Part shown: one piece after another, positions 18,550 through 27,568 of the stretch
Layout: each line of letters begins with the position of its first letter
Position numbering within the stretch: the first letter of the stretch is position 1
Assembly: GCA_902781325.1 (NCBI GenBank)
Contig: CACZJD010000002.1
Location: 1-64,000 of the forward strand
Direction of reading: 5' to 3'
Length of the DNA: 64,000 nt
Source: an uncultured Lachnospiraceae bacterium
GTDB taxonomy: Bacteria > Bacillota > Clostridia > Lachnospirales > Lachnospiraceae
Program-made: the position numbers and the translations under genes
Notes under the pieces: generated by a model
Seen by the model: the letters and a program-made list of their open reading frames with translations, nothing else
What the model was told of the DNA's origin: nothing
The model's database searches: none

Positions 18550-19800
18550 TTAACCCGCAGAGCCGGTACCCAGGGCCATGACCTGCATCGCTTCAGGAAG
18601 GATGAGCTTTCCGTCCACGCGCTGGGTGCCGATAAAGCCGACCTGATCGGTAACAGCATACAGCTCGTTCAGGCGCTTGAGGGTCCTGTTCTGTCTGTCG
18701 GCGATCCAGTAATAAGAGAAGTCTCCGAACAGGAGAACCTTCTTGCCACCATCCTGCGCCGCCGTACCAGTGATCCCAGGCATGTAGCTGCTGGTGTAGA
18801 TATCGTGGCCGAGAATGGTGTCCGGCTTCGCGATGTCCAGAGACGGCTTCCAGATGTAGTTGTCGTTCCTGTCTTTGATCAGCATCAGCTGCAGGAGCAG
18901 GCTCTCATTGCAGAGGAAGGAAGCTTTTCTGCGGTACGGAGCCTTCAGGCTGTAATACAGCTTATAGATGTTGTCAAAATGAACGGTCTCAGCGTTGTCG
19001 GTGGTATTTCCGGCAGAAGCCGTAAGGGACGTCAGAATACCGGTCGGCTGAGAAGGTGTGACCTGCGGATTGGCAGAAGGGCCGGTGCCGTTGATGAAGG
19101 CATCCTCCTCCGCATTACCGAAACGCACACCGAAGCGCTGTGCGATATAGGACGCGATGTCGAACGCAGAATCATGCAGCAGCTCGTTGGTGACCTTGAC
19201 CATGCAGCCCAGCTTGTACGCGGAAAGCGTCTCCTGGGTGAAGCTCATGTCGGATTCCTGAATGGCCGCTCCTTCCTCGATCCAGGACGCGCTGCCGTTG
19301 TCCATGGCGATCGGGATCGTCCTGGTTCCGGAGTTCGTGCGGATAGTCTTGGCGAGTTTACGGAATACATTGTTCTCTTCCAGTGCCTTGATCAGCTGTC
19401 TCTCAAACTCATCCGGCACAGTGTAGCCGCCGTTCTGGTCGACGCCGACAGACAGAGCATCGCGCACCTCAAGGGAGCTGTTGCCGCGCATCATGTTCCA
19501 GAATGCCTCGCTGTACTTTGCAGTTGCTGTGGGACGAAGGATCATGTCGCGCTGTCCGGCCTTCGGGTCCTGATGGACAGGTGCGGAAGTCGCCGCGGAG
19601 AGCTTAGCGTCCATCTCCATCTGGTCCTCAAGGCGCCTGATCTCATCGCCCAATGCCTTCACATCAGATGCCATCTTCTCGTACTGCTCCACTGCGGAAG
19701 CCTCGACGAGACCGTTCTCGTCCCTGTGCTCTTCCAGAAAAGCCTTGGTCTGCTCCCACAGGGTATTTCTCTTATTTCTGAGTTCAATAATCTTACTCAT
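18550..19800 (-). CDS. Major capsid protein, HK97 family
   Basis: 416 residues. The N-terminal 100 residues form a coiled scaffold-like delta domain (ELRNKRNTLWEQTKAF, VKALGDEIRRLEDQMEMDAKL) that is normally removed by the protease. The HK97 fold follows (SVGVDQNGGYTVPDEFERQLI, then FVNG-type motif FINGTGPSANPQV). ATG 19800 is chosen over ATG 19815, because the GGAGG ribosome site lies within that longer start. Confidence 0.95.
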   Translation of the reverse strand: MSKIIELRNKRNTLWEQTKAFLEEHRDENGLVEASAVEQYEKMASDVKALGDEIRRLEDQMEMDAKLSAATSAPVHQDPKAGQRDMILRPTATAKYSEAFWNMMRGNSSLEVRDALSVGVDQNGGYTVPDEFERQLIKALEENNVFRKLAKTIRTNSGTRTIPIAMDNGSASWIEEGAAIQESDMSFTQETLSAYKLGCMVKVTNELLHDSAFDIASYIAQRFGVRFGNAEEDAFINGTGPSANPQVTPSQPTGILTSLTASAGNTTDNAETVHFDNIYKLYYSLKAPYRRKASFLCNESLLLQLMLIKDRNDNYIWKPSLDIAKPDTILGHDIYTSSYMPGITGTAAQDGGKKVLLFGDFSYYWIADRQNRTLKRLNELYAVTDQVGFIGTQRVDGKLILPEAMQVMALGTGSAG

Positions 19801-19832
19801 GGTATTTTCCTCCATTAAAAAAGCCGGATCCC

Positions 19833-20603
19833 TTATTTCAGGAAATCCAGCTGGTTTTTGAGTATTTCGTAGGGCATCGCCCCATCCTTTGTCTTACCGT
19901 CAAGTCCGATCACGGGCTCTTCTCTTGCCCTTGGCTGTAGCTCATCGCTGATGCCCAGCCTGTTCAGAATCGCCTGATCCATCATCCGGCTCGAATACAT
20001 TTTTGCCTCCGTAGCGGTGGGAACATCCGTCTTGGTGTCCTCTCCTTCCGGCTCTGGCTCTCCTCCTTCAAAGAGCACCTCATCCGCAAAGCCAAGCTCC
20101 ACGGCCTTTTTGGCATTCATCCAGGTCTCGTTGCTCATGAGCTCCGCGATCTTACTGCGCCTGAGTCCTGACTTGGCTGCATAGGCATTGATGATGGATT
20201 CTTTTACCTCGTTCAGCGTCTCGATCGCCTTCTCCATATCCTTCGCATTGCCCATCGCAATGGTGGAAGGATCGTGGATCATAAGGAGTGCTGTGGGAGA
20301 CATGAGTACACGGCTCCCTGCCATGGCAACGACCGACGCCGCGGATGCCGCGATCGATGCGATCTTAACAGTGACTGCTCCCTTGTACTCCTGCAGCATG
20401 GTATAGATCTCTGCCGCTGCAAATACATTTCCGCCAGGGGAGTTGATCCAGACAGTCAGGTCGCCTTCCTCCGCTTCCAGCTCCTGCCTAAACATCGCCG
20501 GTGTGATCTCATCTCCCCAGAAGGATTCTGAGTCGATCGGCCCCTCAAGACGGAGCACTCTTGTGCCTGTATCATCCCTGATCCAGTTCCAAAACTTATT
20601 CAT
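19833..20603 (-). CDS. Head maturation protease, ClpP-like
   Basis: 256 residues of the ClpP/S14 fold. Catalytic Ser in SIAASAASVVAMAGS and His in LMIHDPST are visible, with NSPGGNVFAAAEI forming the oxyanion strand. It would trim the capsid delta domain and itself during head maturation. It overlaps the portal gene by 4 bases. Its C-terminal 50 residues are less conserved. Confidence 0.93.
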   Translation of the reverse strand: MNKFWNWIRDDTGTRVLRLEGPIDSESFWGDEITPAMFRQELEAEEGDLTVWINSPGGNVFAAAEIYTMLQEYKGAVTVKIASIAASAASVVAMAGSRVLMSPTALLMIHDPSTIAMGNAKDMEKAIETLNEVKESIINAYAAKSGLRRSKIAELMSNETWMNAKKAVELGFADEVLFEGGEPEPEGEDTKTDVPTATEAKMYSSRMMDQAILNRLGISDELQPRAREEPVIGLDGKTKDGAMPYEILKNQLDFLK

Positions 20604-21907
20604 CGCTTACCTCTCTTTCTGTTATCCGGTTCCTCTTCCTTCGACGGTTCCTGCTGCGTGATCTGCTGCTTCCCGGCATCTTCGAGCTTGACGTATCCGC
20701 CGTTCAGGTAATAATCATCTCCGCCCTTTTCTGCCGGGATCAGGTCCCAGTTCTCCAGGCGGTGGATATCATTGGGAGACAGAAAACCATTGCTGATGCC
20801 GGTTGCGTATCCCTGCATCCTGGACTGATAATCGCCTCGAAGAAGGCCGTCCACGTTAAACTTCGGAAACAGCTCATCCTGTTCGCCTTCTATGAGCAGG
20901 TCCTTGATGATCGCCTGCTCAAAACGGACCAGCCAGGGCGTCAGCGTATGGACCACAAAGTCGATACTCTGGTGCTCGATGTTCGAGAAGGTGGCATGCT
21001 CAAGGTCCTGCACCATGTGGGGCGGAACCCTGAAGATCCTGCAGATCTCATTGACACCGAACTGCCTGGTGGAAAGGAACTGGGAATCTTCCGGAGGCAG
21101 GCTGATCGCCTTGTACTGCATGCCTTCTTCCAGGACAGCTACCTTGTGGGCGTTGTTCGCGCCACCATATACTGCCGACCAGTTCTCCCGGATTTTGGAC
21201 GGGTCCTTGAGCACACCCGGATGCTCCAGCACGCCGGACGGCTGTGCGCCGTTCTTAAAGAAGCTGCTTCCGTATTTCTCGACTGCCAGCGTTGTCCCCA
21301 GCGCGTTCTTCATCATAGCGATCGGAGAAAAGCCCACAAGCCCGTTGAAGCCAAGCCCCGGAACATGGAAGATCTCGTCCCGGCGGAAATAGATATCCTT
21401 GTTGTTCTCTCCCGGCTTCTCGTCCGTGTATGCGTGATAGATGTAGAAGATCTGTCCCTTCTCATCCCTGTCGATCTCCATGTTCTCCGGGAGCAGCGGA
21501 TACAAGCCAAGAACGCCGTTCTTCCCATCCCGGACGATCTGTGCATAGCAGTTCCCCCACAGGAGCAGATGTGTCATCATGACCTCCCGGAAGGAGAAAC
21601 TCGTCATCTCCGGATTTGGCTGCCGGTACAGCAGCTTATAGAGCGGATGGTCTGTGGCCCTCTCCTTAGCGCTTCCGCCGTCCATCGACCGGTACAGATG
21701 CAGCGGAAGACCTGCCACTGTCTCCGCAAGGAGCCGGACGCAGGCATACACCGTCGCGATCTGCATGGCACTCTTCTCATCCACCCGCTCACCGGAATCC
21801 GCCCTTCCGAACACAAAGGTCTGTCCGGAATCGCGCACGTTATCCTCGATCTTCGGAAGCTCAGGATCATCCCTGGGGCTGATCCCCAGCCATTCTAAAA
21901 ATCCCAT
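20600..21907 (-). CDS. Phage portal protein, HK97 type
   Basis: 435 residues. MQIATVYACVRLLAETVAGL, PLYKLLYRQPNPEMT, LLWGNCYAQIVRDG and FGVNEICRIFRVPPHMV are typical of the portal that forms the DNA channel at a capsid vertex. The start is ATG 21907 behind TTGGAGG; the in-frame extension upstream to 21970 crosses the terminator-like hairpin and is not coding. Confidence 0.95.
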   Translation of the reverse strand: MGFLEWLGISPRDDPELPKIEDNVRDSGQTFVFGRADSGERVDEKSAMQIATVYACVRLLAETVAGLPLHLYRSMDGGSAKERATDHPLYKLLYRQPNPEMTSFSFREVMMTHLLLWGNCYAQIVRDGKNGVLGLYPLLPENMEIDRDEKGQIFYIYHAYTDEKPGENNKDIYFRRDEIFHVPGLGFNGLVGFSPIAMMKNALGTTLAVEKYGSSFFKNGAQPSGVLEHPGVLKDPSKIRENWSAVYGGANNAHKVAVLEEGMQYKAISLPPEDSQFLSTRQFGVNEICRIFRVPPHMVQDLEHATFSNIEHQSIDFVVHTLTPWLVRFEQAIIKDLLIEGEQDELFPKFNVDGLLRGDYQSRMQGYATGISNGFLSPNDIHRLENWDLIPAEKGGDDYYLNGGYVKLEDAGKQQITQQEPSKEEEPDNRKRGKR

Positions 21908-21920
21908 AATGGTTTCCTCC

Positions 21921-21957
21921 AAAAAATAAAAGGACCGCCCGTTTTCCGGATGGCCCC
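21921..21957 (-). terminator. Hairpin with T run between terL and portal
   Basis: On the minus strand GGGCCATCCG pairs with CGGGCGGTCC (one mismatch), followed by TTTTATTTTTT. It lies in the 5' leader of the portal gene beside a 60-base repeat (21961-22020), so it may act as an attenuator between the packaging and head genes. Confidence 0.7.
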
Positions 21958-21960
21958 TGC

Positions 21961-22020
21961 ACTTTTCCACGCTATTACTATAGTCCTTTTCTCAAGGACA
22001 ATTTTATCCGTTTTTGGACA
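21961..22020 (-). promoter_or_regulatory. 60-base leader repeat, copy 1 (ahead of portal)
   Basis: Aligns without gaps over 60 bases to 33861-33920, with about three quarters of positions identical (shared blocks on the plus strand: ATTTTATCC, TTTTGGACA, CACG.TATTA). It begins right at the terL stop codon and is followed by a T-run hairpin. The likely role is a phage late promoter or regulator site. Confidence 0.6.
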
Positions 22021-23643
22021 TCAGAATACATAGAGCCCCCGCTCGTCGTAGACGCTCCCCTGCTGCTCGTGGCGGATGCACCGGTCCAGTGCCATGACCG
22101 CGGCAACAATACCGTCGATCTTCTCCGGTGATTTTGCCTTCGTCGGTTTGATGTTTTCCGCAGCGTCTCGGTCGACCACAACATTCCCGCTCATCCACCG
22201 CATCACCGGGTTCCCGCCATGGATGATGTTCCCTTCCATAAGGAGCTTCAGAAATTCCTTTGTCGGCGGACTCATATCCTTAAAGCCCTGGCCGAAGGGA
22301 ACAACTGTGAAACCCATGCCCTCAAGATTCTGCACCATCTGAACAGCTCCCCACCGGTCGAAAGCAATCTCCATGATGTGGTACTGCTCGCCGAGTTTTT
22401 CGATGAATTTCTCAATGAAGGCATAGTGGATCACGTTCCCTTCCGTCGCCATAATATAGCCCTGCTTATGCCAGACATCATAAGGCACTGATGCCCTGCG
22501 GACCCTGAGCGGGATCGTGTCTTCCGGGATCCAGAAGAAGGGAAGCATCACGTACTTCTCCGTCTCGTTCCTGGGCGGGAACATCAAAACAAAAGCCGTG
22601 ATATCGCCGGTGCTGGACAGGTCGAGGCCGCCGTAACACTCACGACCTTTCAGCGCATCCATATCGATTGGTGTATTACCAAGATCGTAAATCTGCTCAG
22701 GAATGAATCTGGTCAGTGACGATACCCACATATTGAGGCGGAGCTGTTTAAATACGTTCTCTTCCGCTGGATTTTCCTTGGCTTCGAGAAAGGCTTCACG
22801 GACACGGTCAATCCGGATGGTCTGCCCGAGGGATGGATTAGCCTTGTACCAATTCTCCTCGTCCGTCCAGTCGTCGTCATCTGTAAGGCCATAAACCACC
22901 GGATAGAAGGTATGGTCGATCCTCCTTCCGGCAAGGATATCCAGTGCTTTAACATGGAGCTCATAGCAGATGCTCTCCTTGTCCGTTCCTGCGGTCGTGA
23001 TGAGGAAGTACAGCGGCTGCTCACGTGCATCGCCAGATCCTTTGGTTAGGACATCATAAAGTTTTCGGTTTGGCTGAGCATGAACTTCGTCAAAGACAAG
23101 GCCTGAAACATTCAGGCCGTGCTTGGTGCCAACCTCAGCGGAAAGCACCTGGTAGAATCCTGCGTTGCTGTAATTGACGATCCGCTTGGTAGCTGCCGCA
23201 ATCTTGGACCGCTTAAGGAGCGCCGGTGACTTTTCCACCATCCTCTTTGCGACATCAAAAACTATGGACGCCTGCTGCCTGTCAGCTGCAGCACCGTACA
23301 CTTCTGCAGACGGCTCGTTGTCGGCATAAAGGAGATACAGAGCAACTGCTGCAGCCAGTTCACTCTTGCCGTTTTTCTTCCCGATCTCGACGTATGCCGT
23401 TCGGAACTGCCGGTTCCCGTCCTCATCCACGATCCCAAAGATATCCCGGATGATCTGTTCCTGCCAGGGCAGGAGCCAGAACCTCTTTCCGTCCCACTTG
23501 CCCTTGGTATGGCGCAGGTTCTCGATGAAGCGCACAGCTCTATCAGCCTTCGCTTTGTCGTAGTGAGAGGTTGGAAGCATAAACGGCGACGGTGTATAAT
23601 CCAATAGCCTCGGATAGTCCGCCGGTCTCTTTTCCCTTGGCAT
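22021..23643 (-). CDS. Terminase large subunit
   Basis: 540 residues. The ATPase part holds the Walker-A-like region near AYVEIGKKNGKSELAAA and the Walker B DEVHAQPN. The nuclease part shows acidic residues in CYGGLDLSSTGDITAF and a late GIVAAVMALDRC. It pumps DNA into the prohead and cuts genome ends. Its ATG overlaps the TerS stop by one base. Confidence 0.95.
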   Translation of the reverse strand: MPREKRPADYPRLLDYTPSPFMLPTSHYDKAKADRAVRFIENLRHTKGKWDGKRFWLLPWQEQIIRDIFGIVDEDGNRQFRTAYVEIGKKNGKSELAAAVALYLLYADNEPSAEVYGAAADRQQASIVFDVAKRMVEKSPALLKRSKIAAATKRIVNYSNAGFYQVLSAEVGTKHGLNVSGLVFDEVHAQPNRKLYDVLTKGSGDAREQPLYFLITTAGTDKESICYELHVKALDILAGRRIDHTFYPVVYGLTDDDDWTDEENWYKANPSLGQTIRIDRVREAFLEAKENPAEENVFKQLRLNMWVSSLTRFIPEQIYDLGNTPIDMDALKGRECYGGLDLSSTGDITAFVLMFPPRNETEKYVMLPFFWIPEDTIPLRVRRASVPYDVWHKQGYIMATEGNVIHYAFIEKFIEKLGEQYHIMEIAFDRWGAVQMVQNLEGMGFTVVPFGQGFKDMSPPTKEFLKLLMEGNIIHGGNPVMRWMSGNVVVDRDAAENIKPTKAKSPEKIDGIVAAVMALDRCIRHEQQGSVYDERGLYVF

Positions 23644-24116
23644 TAGACATCACCTCCCAGTAGTGCTTCCATCTCATCCTCATTCTTATTTCCGGTAGAA
23701 TCTGCAATGATCCGGGATCTCGAGGAAGGTGTAAGTCCGAACTGCTCCGCAAAGCGGTTCATGATCTTCAGGTAGGTCTGCGCAATAGACACCTGGGGAA
23801 CTTGCTGCCAGTACCCGGACGGTGTCTTCACAATCGTTCCATGCTGGGTAATGAATTCTTCTGCTTCCTTCCACCTAGCATATGCCTGGCAGTAACCGGC
23901 AAAGGCGGCCATATCCACTTCCGTCAGAATCCCCATCTGCTCCATCTTTTTTGCGAGCCTACGCCATTCCTTTTTAGCTTCCGGCTCTAGCCACTTAGGG
24001 CAGGAAGGCGCCTTCTTCTCTGGCCTCGGCTCATTATCATTTAGTTTTCTTTTGCCTGGATTCCCTTCCAACACTTTCAGTGCGGTGGGAGTGGGCTTTC
24101 TTCCCCTCGTCGCCAT
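23643..24116 (-). CDS. Terminase small subunit, P27 family
   Basis: 157 residues. RGRKPTPTALKVLEGNPGKR is the P27-family N-terminal signature, followed by a helical domain (MGILTEVDMAAFAGYCQAYARW). It recognises the packaging site. ATG 24116 follows GGGAGG; eight further in-frame residues upstream have no ribosome site. The HNH nuclease gene that often sits directly before terS lies 8.5 kb away here. Confidence 0.93.
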   Translation of the reverse strand: MATRGRKPTPTALKVLEGNPGKRKLNDNEPRPEKKAPSCPKWLEPEAKKEWRRLAKKMEQMGILTEVDMAAFAGYCQAYARWKEAEEFITQHGTIVKTPSGYWQQVPQVSIAQTYLKIMNRFAEQFGLTPSSRSRIIADSTGNKNEDEMEALLGGDV

Positions 24117-24138
24117 AGGCTTACCTCCCTTTCCCATC

Positions 24139-24160
24139 AAAAAAGGAGCCCGAAGGCTCC
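24139..24160 (-). terminator. Terminator of the 405-residue gene
   Basis: GGAGCC-TTCG-GGCTCC on the minus strand followed by TTTTTT. It isolates the accessory gene at 24201-25418 from the packaging genes. Confidence 0.85.
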
Positions 24161-24200
24161 TAATAAATTAACAGTATTCATTTTGAATAATTAACACCAT

Positions 24201-25418
24201 CTACTCTTTCTTATTTGTGCTAATGCCATATTTATACAGTTCTTCAGCACATCTTGCTGCTTGTTTCCCCTTTGTTCGATTTTCTTCATAACCAGAAAGA
24301 GGTTCCCTACGTGTTTGATAAGAAGATGTTTGATATAAACTAAGAATAGGTACTATCTTCCCACTTAAGTTAAAATAGCTTTTTCCGTTTCTGGGTATAG
24401 CTCCTAAATATTTCTCATGAAAATCAAAGTCATACAGTCTCACTCCAACAATAGCTACAATATCTGGATCGATGATTTCAATTTCTTTCCGTATAAATGG
24501 TGCATAGTACTTACAATATGCTTTTAAATGATTGCCGTTGCCTATAGAGGATCCCCCTCCGCGCTTATTTATATCCATCACGGCAAATCTCATAACAGCC
24601 TTATTATTGGCAAGACTATTTCTCTCAATGCCGCAGATTATCTTAAACATCTCTGCAAGCATTTCTTTCATATTACCCCCGTAATCATCAATCCCCGTCC
24701 GATAATATTCACGGTAATCTAATACTGTATTCGTTTTTGGCTGTGTAATAGCACTGTAATTATTGTCGTTTGCTTCTGCTGAAATAAACAGAACTTTAGT
24801 TGCTTCACTTCTGAAGGTGTCCTCGTCAATAATACCGTCCCTCCTAAAATGACTCTTCCCGATATTATTATTTCCTCCATTCGTAGTCTTCCACAACCAT
24901 TCTGGTTCATTATCCTGAGCTTTTTCCCATTCCAAAAACAGGGTCTCTAAATCTTTTGTTTTGAGGTCTTCTAACTGGCAAGGGGGATTGATTTGATAAT
25001 TATCAATACTTAGCGAAGATCTTCGCATCGTTCTTTTTTTCGATTTTGGATCAGCCCACCCTTCATCGTCATTCTGGTTATGAGCCTTTGTCGCCTTCTT
25101 CTTTATAGGCATATAATCTATCCACCCTTCGTCTGTGCTCTGACTCTGTGACTGGAATGTGGAACTACACCCCATTTTTCGCTTTTCGCCGATCAGTTCT
25201 TCATTTATGTATTCTTTCAGATTATCAAGATCCTCCTTAAAATCCACTATGCTCTTCGTCCTGATCGTATAACTATGAATAGGCTTTCTGTCATCGTTCA
25301 ATTCATTCTTAAAAACCTTAAAAGCGTTTTGTTCTCTGTAGTATCTGATCGTATACTCGATCATTCTCGATGTGTCTTCCTTATAGTAAACTGTTTTTGT
25401 TTTAGTCTTTATCTCCAC
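24201..25418 (-). CDS. Accessory protein with possible uracil-DNA-glycosylase-like fold
   Basis: 405 residues, AT-rich relative to its neighbours. The N-terminal 130 residues are charged and low in complexity, with two similar short blocks (DEGWIDYMPIKKK and DEGWADPKSKKR). The C-terminal 200 residues contain KVLFISAEAND, then FAVMDINKRGGGSS and YYAPFIRKEIEIIDPDIVAIVG, a layout reminiscent of UDG-superfamily proteins. I see no proof of catalytic residues. It has its own TATAAT box upstream (about 25530) and its own terminator, so it is an independent accessory gene. DNA repair or defence are both possible. Confidence 0.55.
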   Translation of the reverse strand: MEIKTKTKTVYYKEDTSRMIEYTIRYYREQNAFKVFKNELNDDRKPIHSYTIRTKSIVDFKEDLDNLKEYINEELIGEKRKMGCSSTFQSQSQSTDEGWIDYMPIKKKATKAHNQNDDEGWADPKSKKRTMRRSSLSIDNYQINPPCQLEDLKTKDLETLFLEWEKAQDNEPEWLWKTTNGGNNNIGKSHFRRDGIIDEDTFRSEATKVLFISAEANDNNYSAITQPKTNTVLDYREYYRTGIDDYGGNMKEMLAEMFKIICGIERNSLANNKAVMRFAVMDINKRGGGSSIGNGNHLKAYCKYYAPFIRKEIEIIDPDIVAIVGVRLYDFDFHEKYLGAIPRNGKSYFNLSGKIVPILSLYQTSSYQTRREPLSGYEENRTKGKQAARCAEELYKYGISTNKKE

Positions 25419-25648
25419 GACTCACCTATTTCCTTTTTGTACGCTCTCTTGATACGGAATTCTCTTAATATGTTGCCCGCTTGCTCTTCTAACAAGAAGG
25501 GAAATCACATTCAATATGATTATTATACTTCATCCACGTTTCATCAAATCATAATTGTTTGTATTTCGTTTCACCGTTCCAAGTGAAATAGGTATAATCA
25601 ATAATACAGCCCTTTGTAAGCTGTATTTCATTTTATTATCTGGTCCCT

Positions 25649-25924
25649 TTACTGTTGCATCGCCCAGGCGATCGCGTGGCCGTCATCCTCGAATTCCACT
25701 TCGCTGGCGGCTCTCAGACCGATCGTTCCTTCGCAACTGGTATCGTCAGTAAGGAATTCATAGGTAGCTCCAAAATAGCTGGGCTGTCCCTTTCCGCTGT
25801 AGTAATGGCCTGCAAGGAGGATCTTGTCTCCGAAGGTCAGGACCTTGCTCCAGCGGCTTTCGAGGTCTTCCGGTGTGGTGGGGTTCGGCAGTCTGTAGGT
25901 TCTCATTGCTTTCTCGATCATCAT
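25649..25924 (-). CDS. Small hypothetical protein behind leader repeat R1
   Basis: 91 residues, acidic, starting at ATG 25924 eight bases after AAAGGAGG. Contains KVLTFGDKILLAGHYYSGKGQPSY and a Trp near the C-terminus; no known motif. The open frame continues upstream through the leader repeat, but that part is not expected to be translated. It is the last gene of the accessory array. Confidence 0.65.
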   Translation of the reverse strand: MMIEKAMRTYRLPNPTTPEDLESRWSKVLTFGDKILLAGHYYSGKGQPSYFGATYEFLTDDTSCEGTIGLRAASEVEFEDDGHAIAWAMQQ

Positions 25925-25944
25925 GGTTTTTGCCTCCTTTGTGG

Positions 25945-26050
25945 CTGTGTTTTTTGTTAGTGTATTAATCACTCTAAAGCACATATTTATCCACTCATTT
26001 CGGAGGTATAAATCCGACAAAGATCAGCCTCGTAAACTGTGTATTTTACA
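25945..26050 (-). repeat. Leader repeat R1
   Basis: Contains AGTGTATTAATCACT (25959-25973), then TATCCACTCATTTCGGAG, ACAAAGATC and AAACTGTGTATTTTACA. Similar units lie at 26472-26556, 27569-27650, 29164-29277 and 30390-30440. Each is upstream of an accessory gene start. Probably a shared promoter/operator. Confidence 0.75.
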
Positions 26051-26252
26051 TCCGTTCGATCCGGCATGTCATTCCGTCCACATCGACAATTTGGAAGCTC
26101 TGTCCCCTCCAGCGGATCTCTCTTATCCGGACGCCGGTGTAGGCGTTACTCTGCTGCCGGTCTGAAAGCACCCTTCCGTGCTTCTCCATCCAGTCTGCGA
26201 TGTTTCCCATAAGCCTTGACTCCATCTCCATCTTGTCCGCGTAGTTGATCAT
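26046..26252 (-). CDS. Small hypothetical protein
   Basis: 68 residues. ATG 26252 follows GGGAGG. Features GVRIREIRWRGQSFQIVDVDG, a beta-rich half, and an N-terminal helix. It lies 13 bases after the 62-residue gene, so both share leader R2. The stop codon falls at the edge of repeat R1. Family not recognised. Confidence 0.6.
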   Translation of the reverse strand: MINYADKMEMESRLMGNIADWMEKHGRVLSDRQQSNAYTGVRIREIRWRGQSFQIVDVDGMTCRIERM

Positions 26253-26265
26253 CGTTTGCCTCCCT

Positions 26266-26454
26266 TCAGATTTCCGTGTAAGCCATCTTGAAAGCCTCGC
26301 GCTCTTTGAGGAGCTGCTGCATCTGCTTCTTCAGGATCCTAACTCTCTGTCCCTTGAGTCCTTCCGGCCATCCCCAGTTGCTCGTCATGCTTTCGTTGTA
26401 GGTGTAAATCCAGCCGTTCATTCTGAAGGTTGTCTTTGTGCTTGTCTTTTTCAT
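26266..26454 (-). CDS. Small hypothetical protein behind leader repeat R2
   Basis: 62 residues, basic, starting at ATG 26454 behind AAAGGAG. N-terminal Lys/Thr run, an aromatic middle (NGWIYTYNESMTSNWGWP) and a C-terminal helix (RVRILKKQMQQLLKEREAF). Family not recognised; first of a two-gene unit. Confidence 0.65.
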   Translation of the reverse strand: MKKTSTKTTFRMNGWIYTYNESMTSNWGWPEGLKGQRVRILKKQMQQLLKEREAFKMAYTEI

Positions 26455-26471
26455 GGTAATCTCCTTTCTGG

Positions 26472-26556
26472 ATGTGTTTTTTGTTAGTGTATTAATCACT
26501 CTGTGGCGCACATATATCCAGTTAATTCGGAGCGTAAGATGCACAAAGATCACTAA
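26472..26556 (-). repeat. Leader repeat R2
   Basis: Contains AGTGTATTAATCACT (26486-26500), CACATATATCCA, AATTCGGAGCGTAA and GCACAAAGATC. Very close to R4. Upstream of the two-gene unit at 26046-26454. Confidence 0.75.
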
Positions 26557-26572
26557 GAGAATTGCAGCATAA

Positions 26573-27130
26573 TTACAGGCCATACTCCGCAGTAGAAAAC
26601 GGAGTTTTTCTAGGAAGCGCCTTGTATCCAGCAGCTGCACAGATTTTCTCAACCTCATCGTCAGAGAGAACCCGCTTTATTCGAATACATCCAGCTATGA
26701 TCCACTTACCCAGCATCTGCGGACTGGTCTTGTATCGGTAAAAGCCCTGCTCCGGCACTCTTGTCAGCATTGCCCTCTTCGCGTCAAAATGGCCATCCTT
26801 CCAGCCATTCTGGTTCGCTTCCTCTTGGTAGTCATAGCAGTCGACATACGTGCACTCGCACCAGACCTCGTCGTCATGCATGTATTTGATCTTCCCGTTC
26901 TCCTTGATCCCGATGTGGATGGCCAGCGGAATATCCGATAGATGCCAGCCAGGCCGGAAGGCGAGCGGTCCTATCTTGGACTTCACTTTCCCTTCCGGTG
27001 TCCTGGGCCCTTCCACTGCATCGATCCATACGCCGATCGGCACCGGCTCGTCGGCAAGTACATACAGCGGAAACAGCTCTCCCGGTCGATTCTTCTTCAC
27101 CCTGAATAGTTTGTATCCGATCATGATCAT
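26573..27130 (-). CDS. Hypothetical phage protein
   Basis: 185 residues. KLFRVKKNRPGELFPLYVLADEP at the N-terminus, RPGWHLSDIPLAIHIG in the middle and a late IIAGCIRIKRVLSDDEVEKIC. This looks like a conserved phage protein of unknown function that may bind a small ligand or peptide. ATG 27130 or 27124 are both possible starts. It follows the hairpin at 27139-27160, so its expression would need read-through or its own promoter. Confidence 0.6.
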   Translation of the reverse strand: MIMIGYKLFRVKKNRPGELFPLYVLADEPVPIGVWIDAVEGPRTPEGKVKSKIGPLAFRPGWHLSDIPLAIHIGIKENGKIKYMHDDEVWCECTYVDCYDYQEEANQNGWKDGHFDAKRAMLTRVPEQGFYRYKTSPQMLGKWIIAGCIRIKRVLSDDEVEKICAAAGYKALPRKTPFSTAEYGL

Positions 27131-27138
27131 CACCACGA

Positions 27139-27160
27139 GAAAAGGAGCCTTGCGGCTCCC
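27139..27160 (-). terminator. Intrinsic terminator after the 123-residue gene
   Basis: GGAGCC-GCAA-GGCTCC on the minus strand followed by TTTTCT. Same design as the terminator at 24139-24160. Confidence 0.8.
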
Positions 27161-27175
27161 TTCCTCACTCCTTTC

Positions 27176-27547
27176 TCAAAGGTGGTATTCCTGTCCGGTG
27201 ATGATGTTCACCACCGTCTTTCCTCTTCCGAAGGCTGCTCTCATCTCGTCGAGCTCTTCTTTGGTGGCGGGTCTTGCGTTCCTTCTGTACTCTTCGATGG
27301 TCTTCGCGACCTCTTCTTCCCTGGCCTTTGTCGTCGCCTCTGCGTCGACCGCGTTTGTAATGTAGGTCAGCTTCTCAAGCATGTCGCTCATCAGAACCCT
27401 GCCGATCCGGTTTCTGGCCACTCCGTTCTCATCGATGGTGATGAGGCCCTGCTCCAGTTCCTCTCTTACCTTCTGCAGTTCTTCCTCTGCGCTCTTTTTC
27501 CAGTATGCTCCAAGGGCCCCGCTCAGTTCCTTTTCAAATCTCGTCAT
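27176..27547 (-). CDS. Hypothetical helical protein behind leader repeat R3
   Basis: 123 residues, strongly helical and charged (KKSAEEELQKVREELEQGL, EEEVAKTIEEYRRNARPATK). Contains ITIDENGVARNRIGRVLMSDM. No known motif. Its start follows a GGAGG and its leader is repeat R3; the terminator at 27139-27160 ends it. Confidence 0.65.
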   Translation of the reverse strand: MTRFEKELSGALGAYWKKSAEEELQKVREELEQGLITIDENGVARNRIGRVLMSDMLEKLTYITNAVDAEATTKAREEEVAKTIEEYRRNARPATKEELDEMRAAFGRGKTVVNIITGQEYHL

Positions 27548-27568
27548 GGTCTTGTCCTCCTTCGTGGG

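Noticed and set aside
18349..19818. 489-residue plus-strand open frame opposite the major capsid gene.
   Set aside because: A shadow of a well-supported capsid gene; no family motifs, no ribosome site.
20762..21898. 378-residue plus-strand open frame opposite the portal gene.
   Set aside because: Shadow of the portal gene; residue use is atypical and there is no supporting motif.
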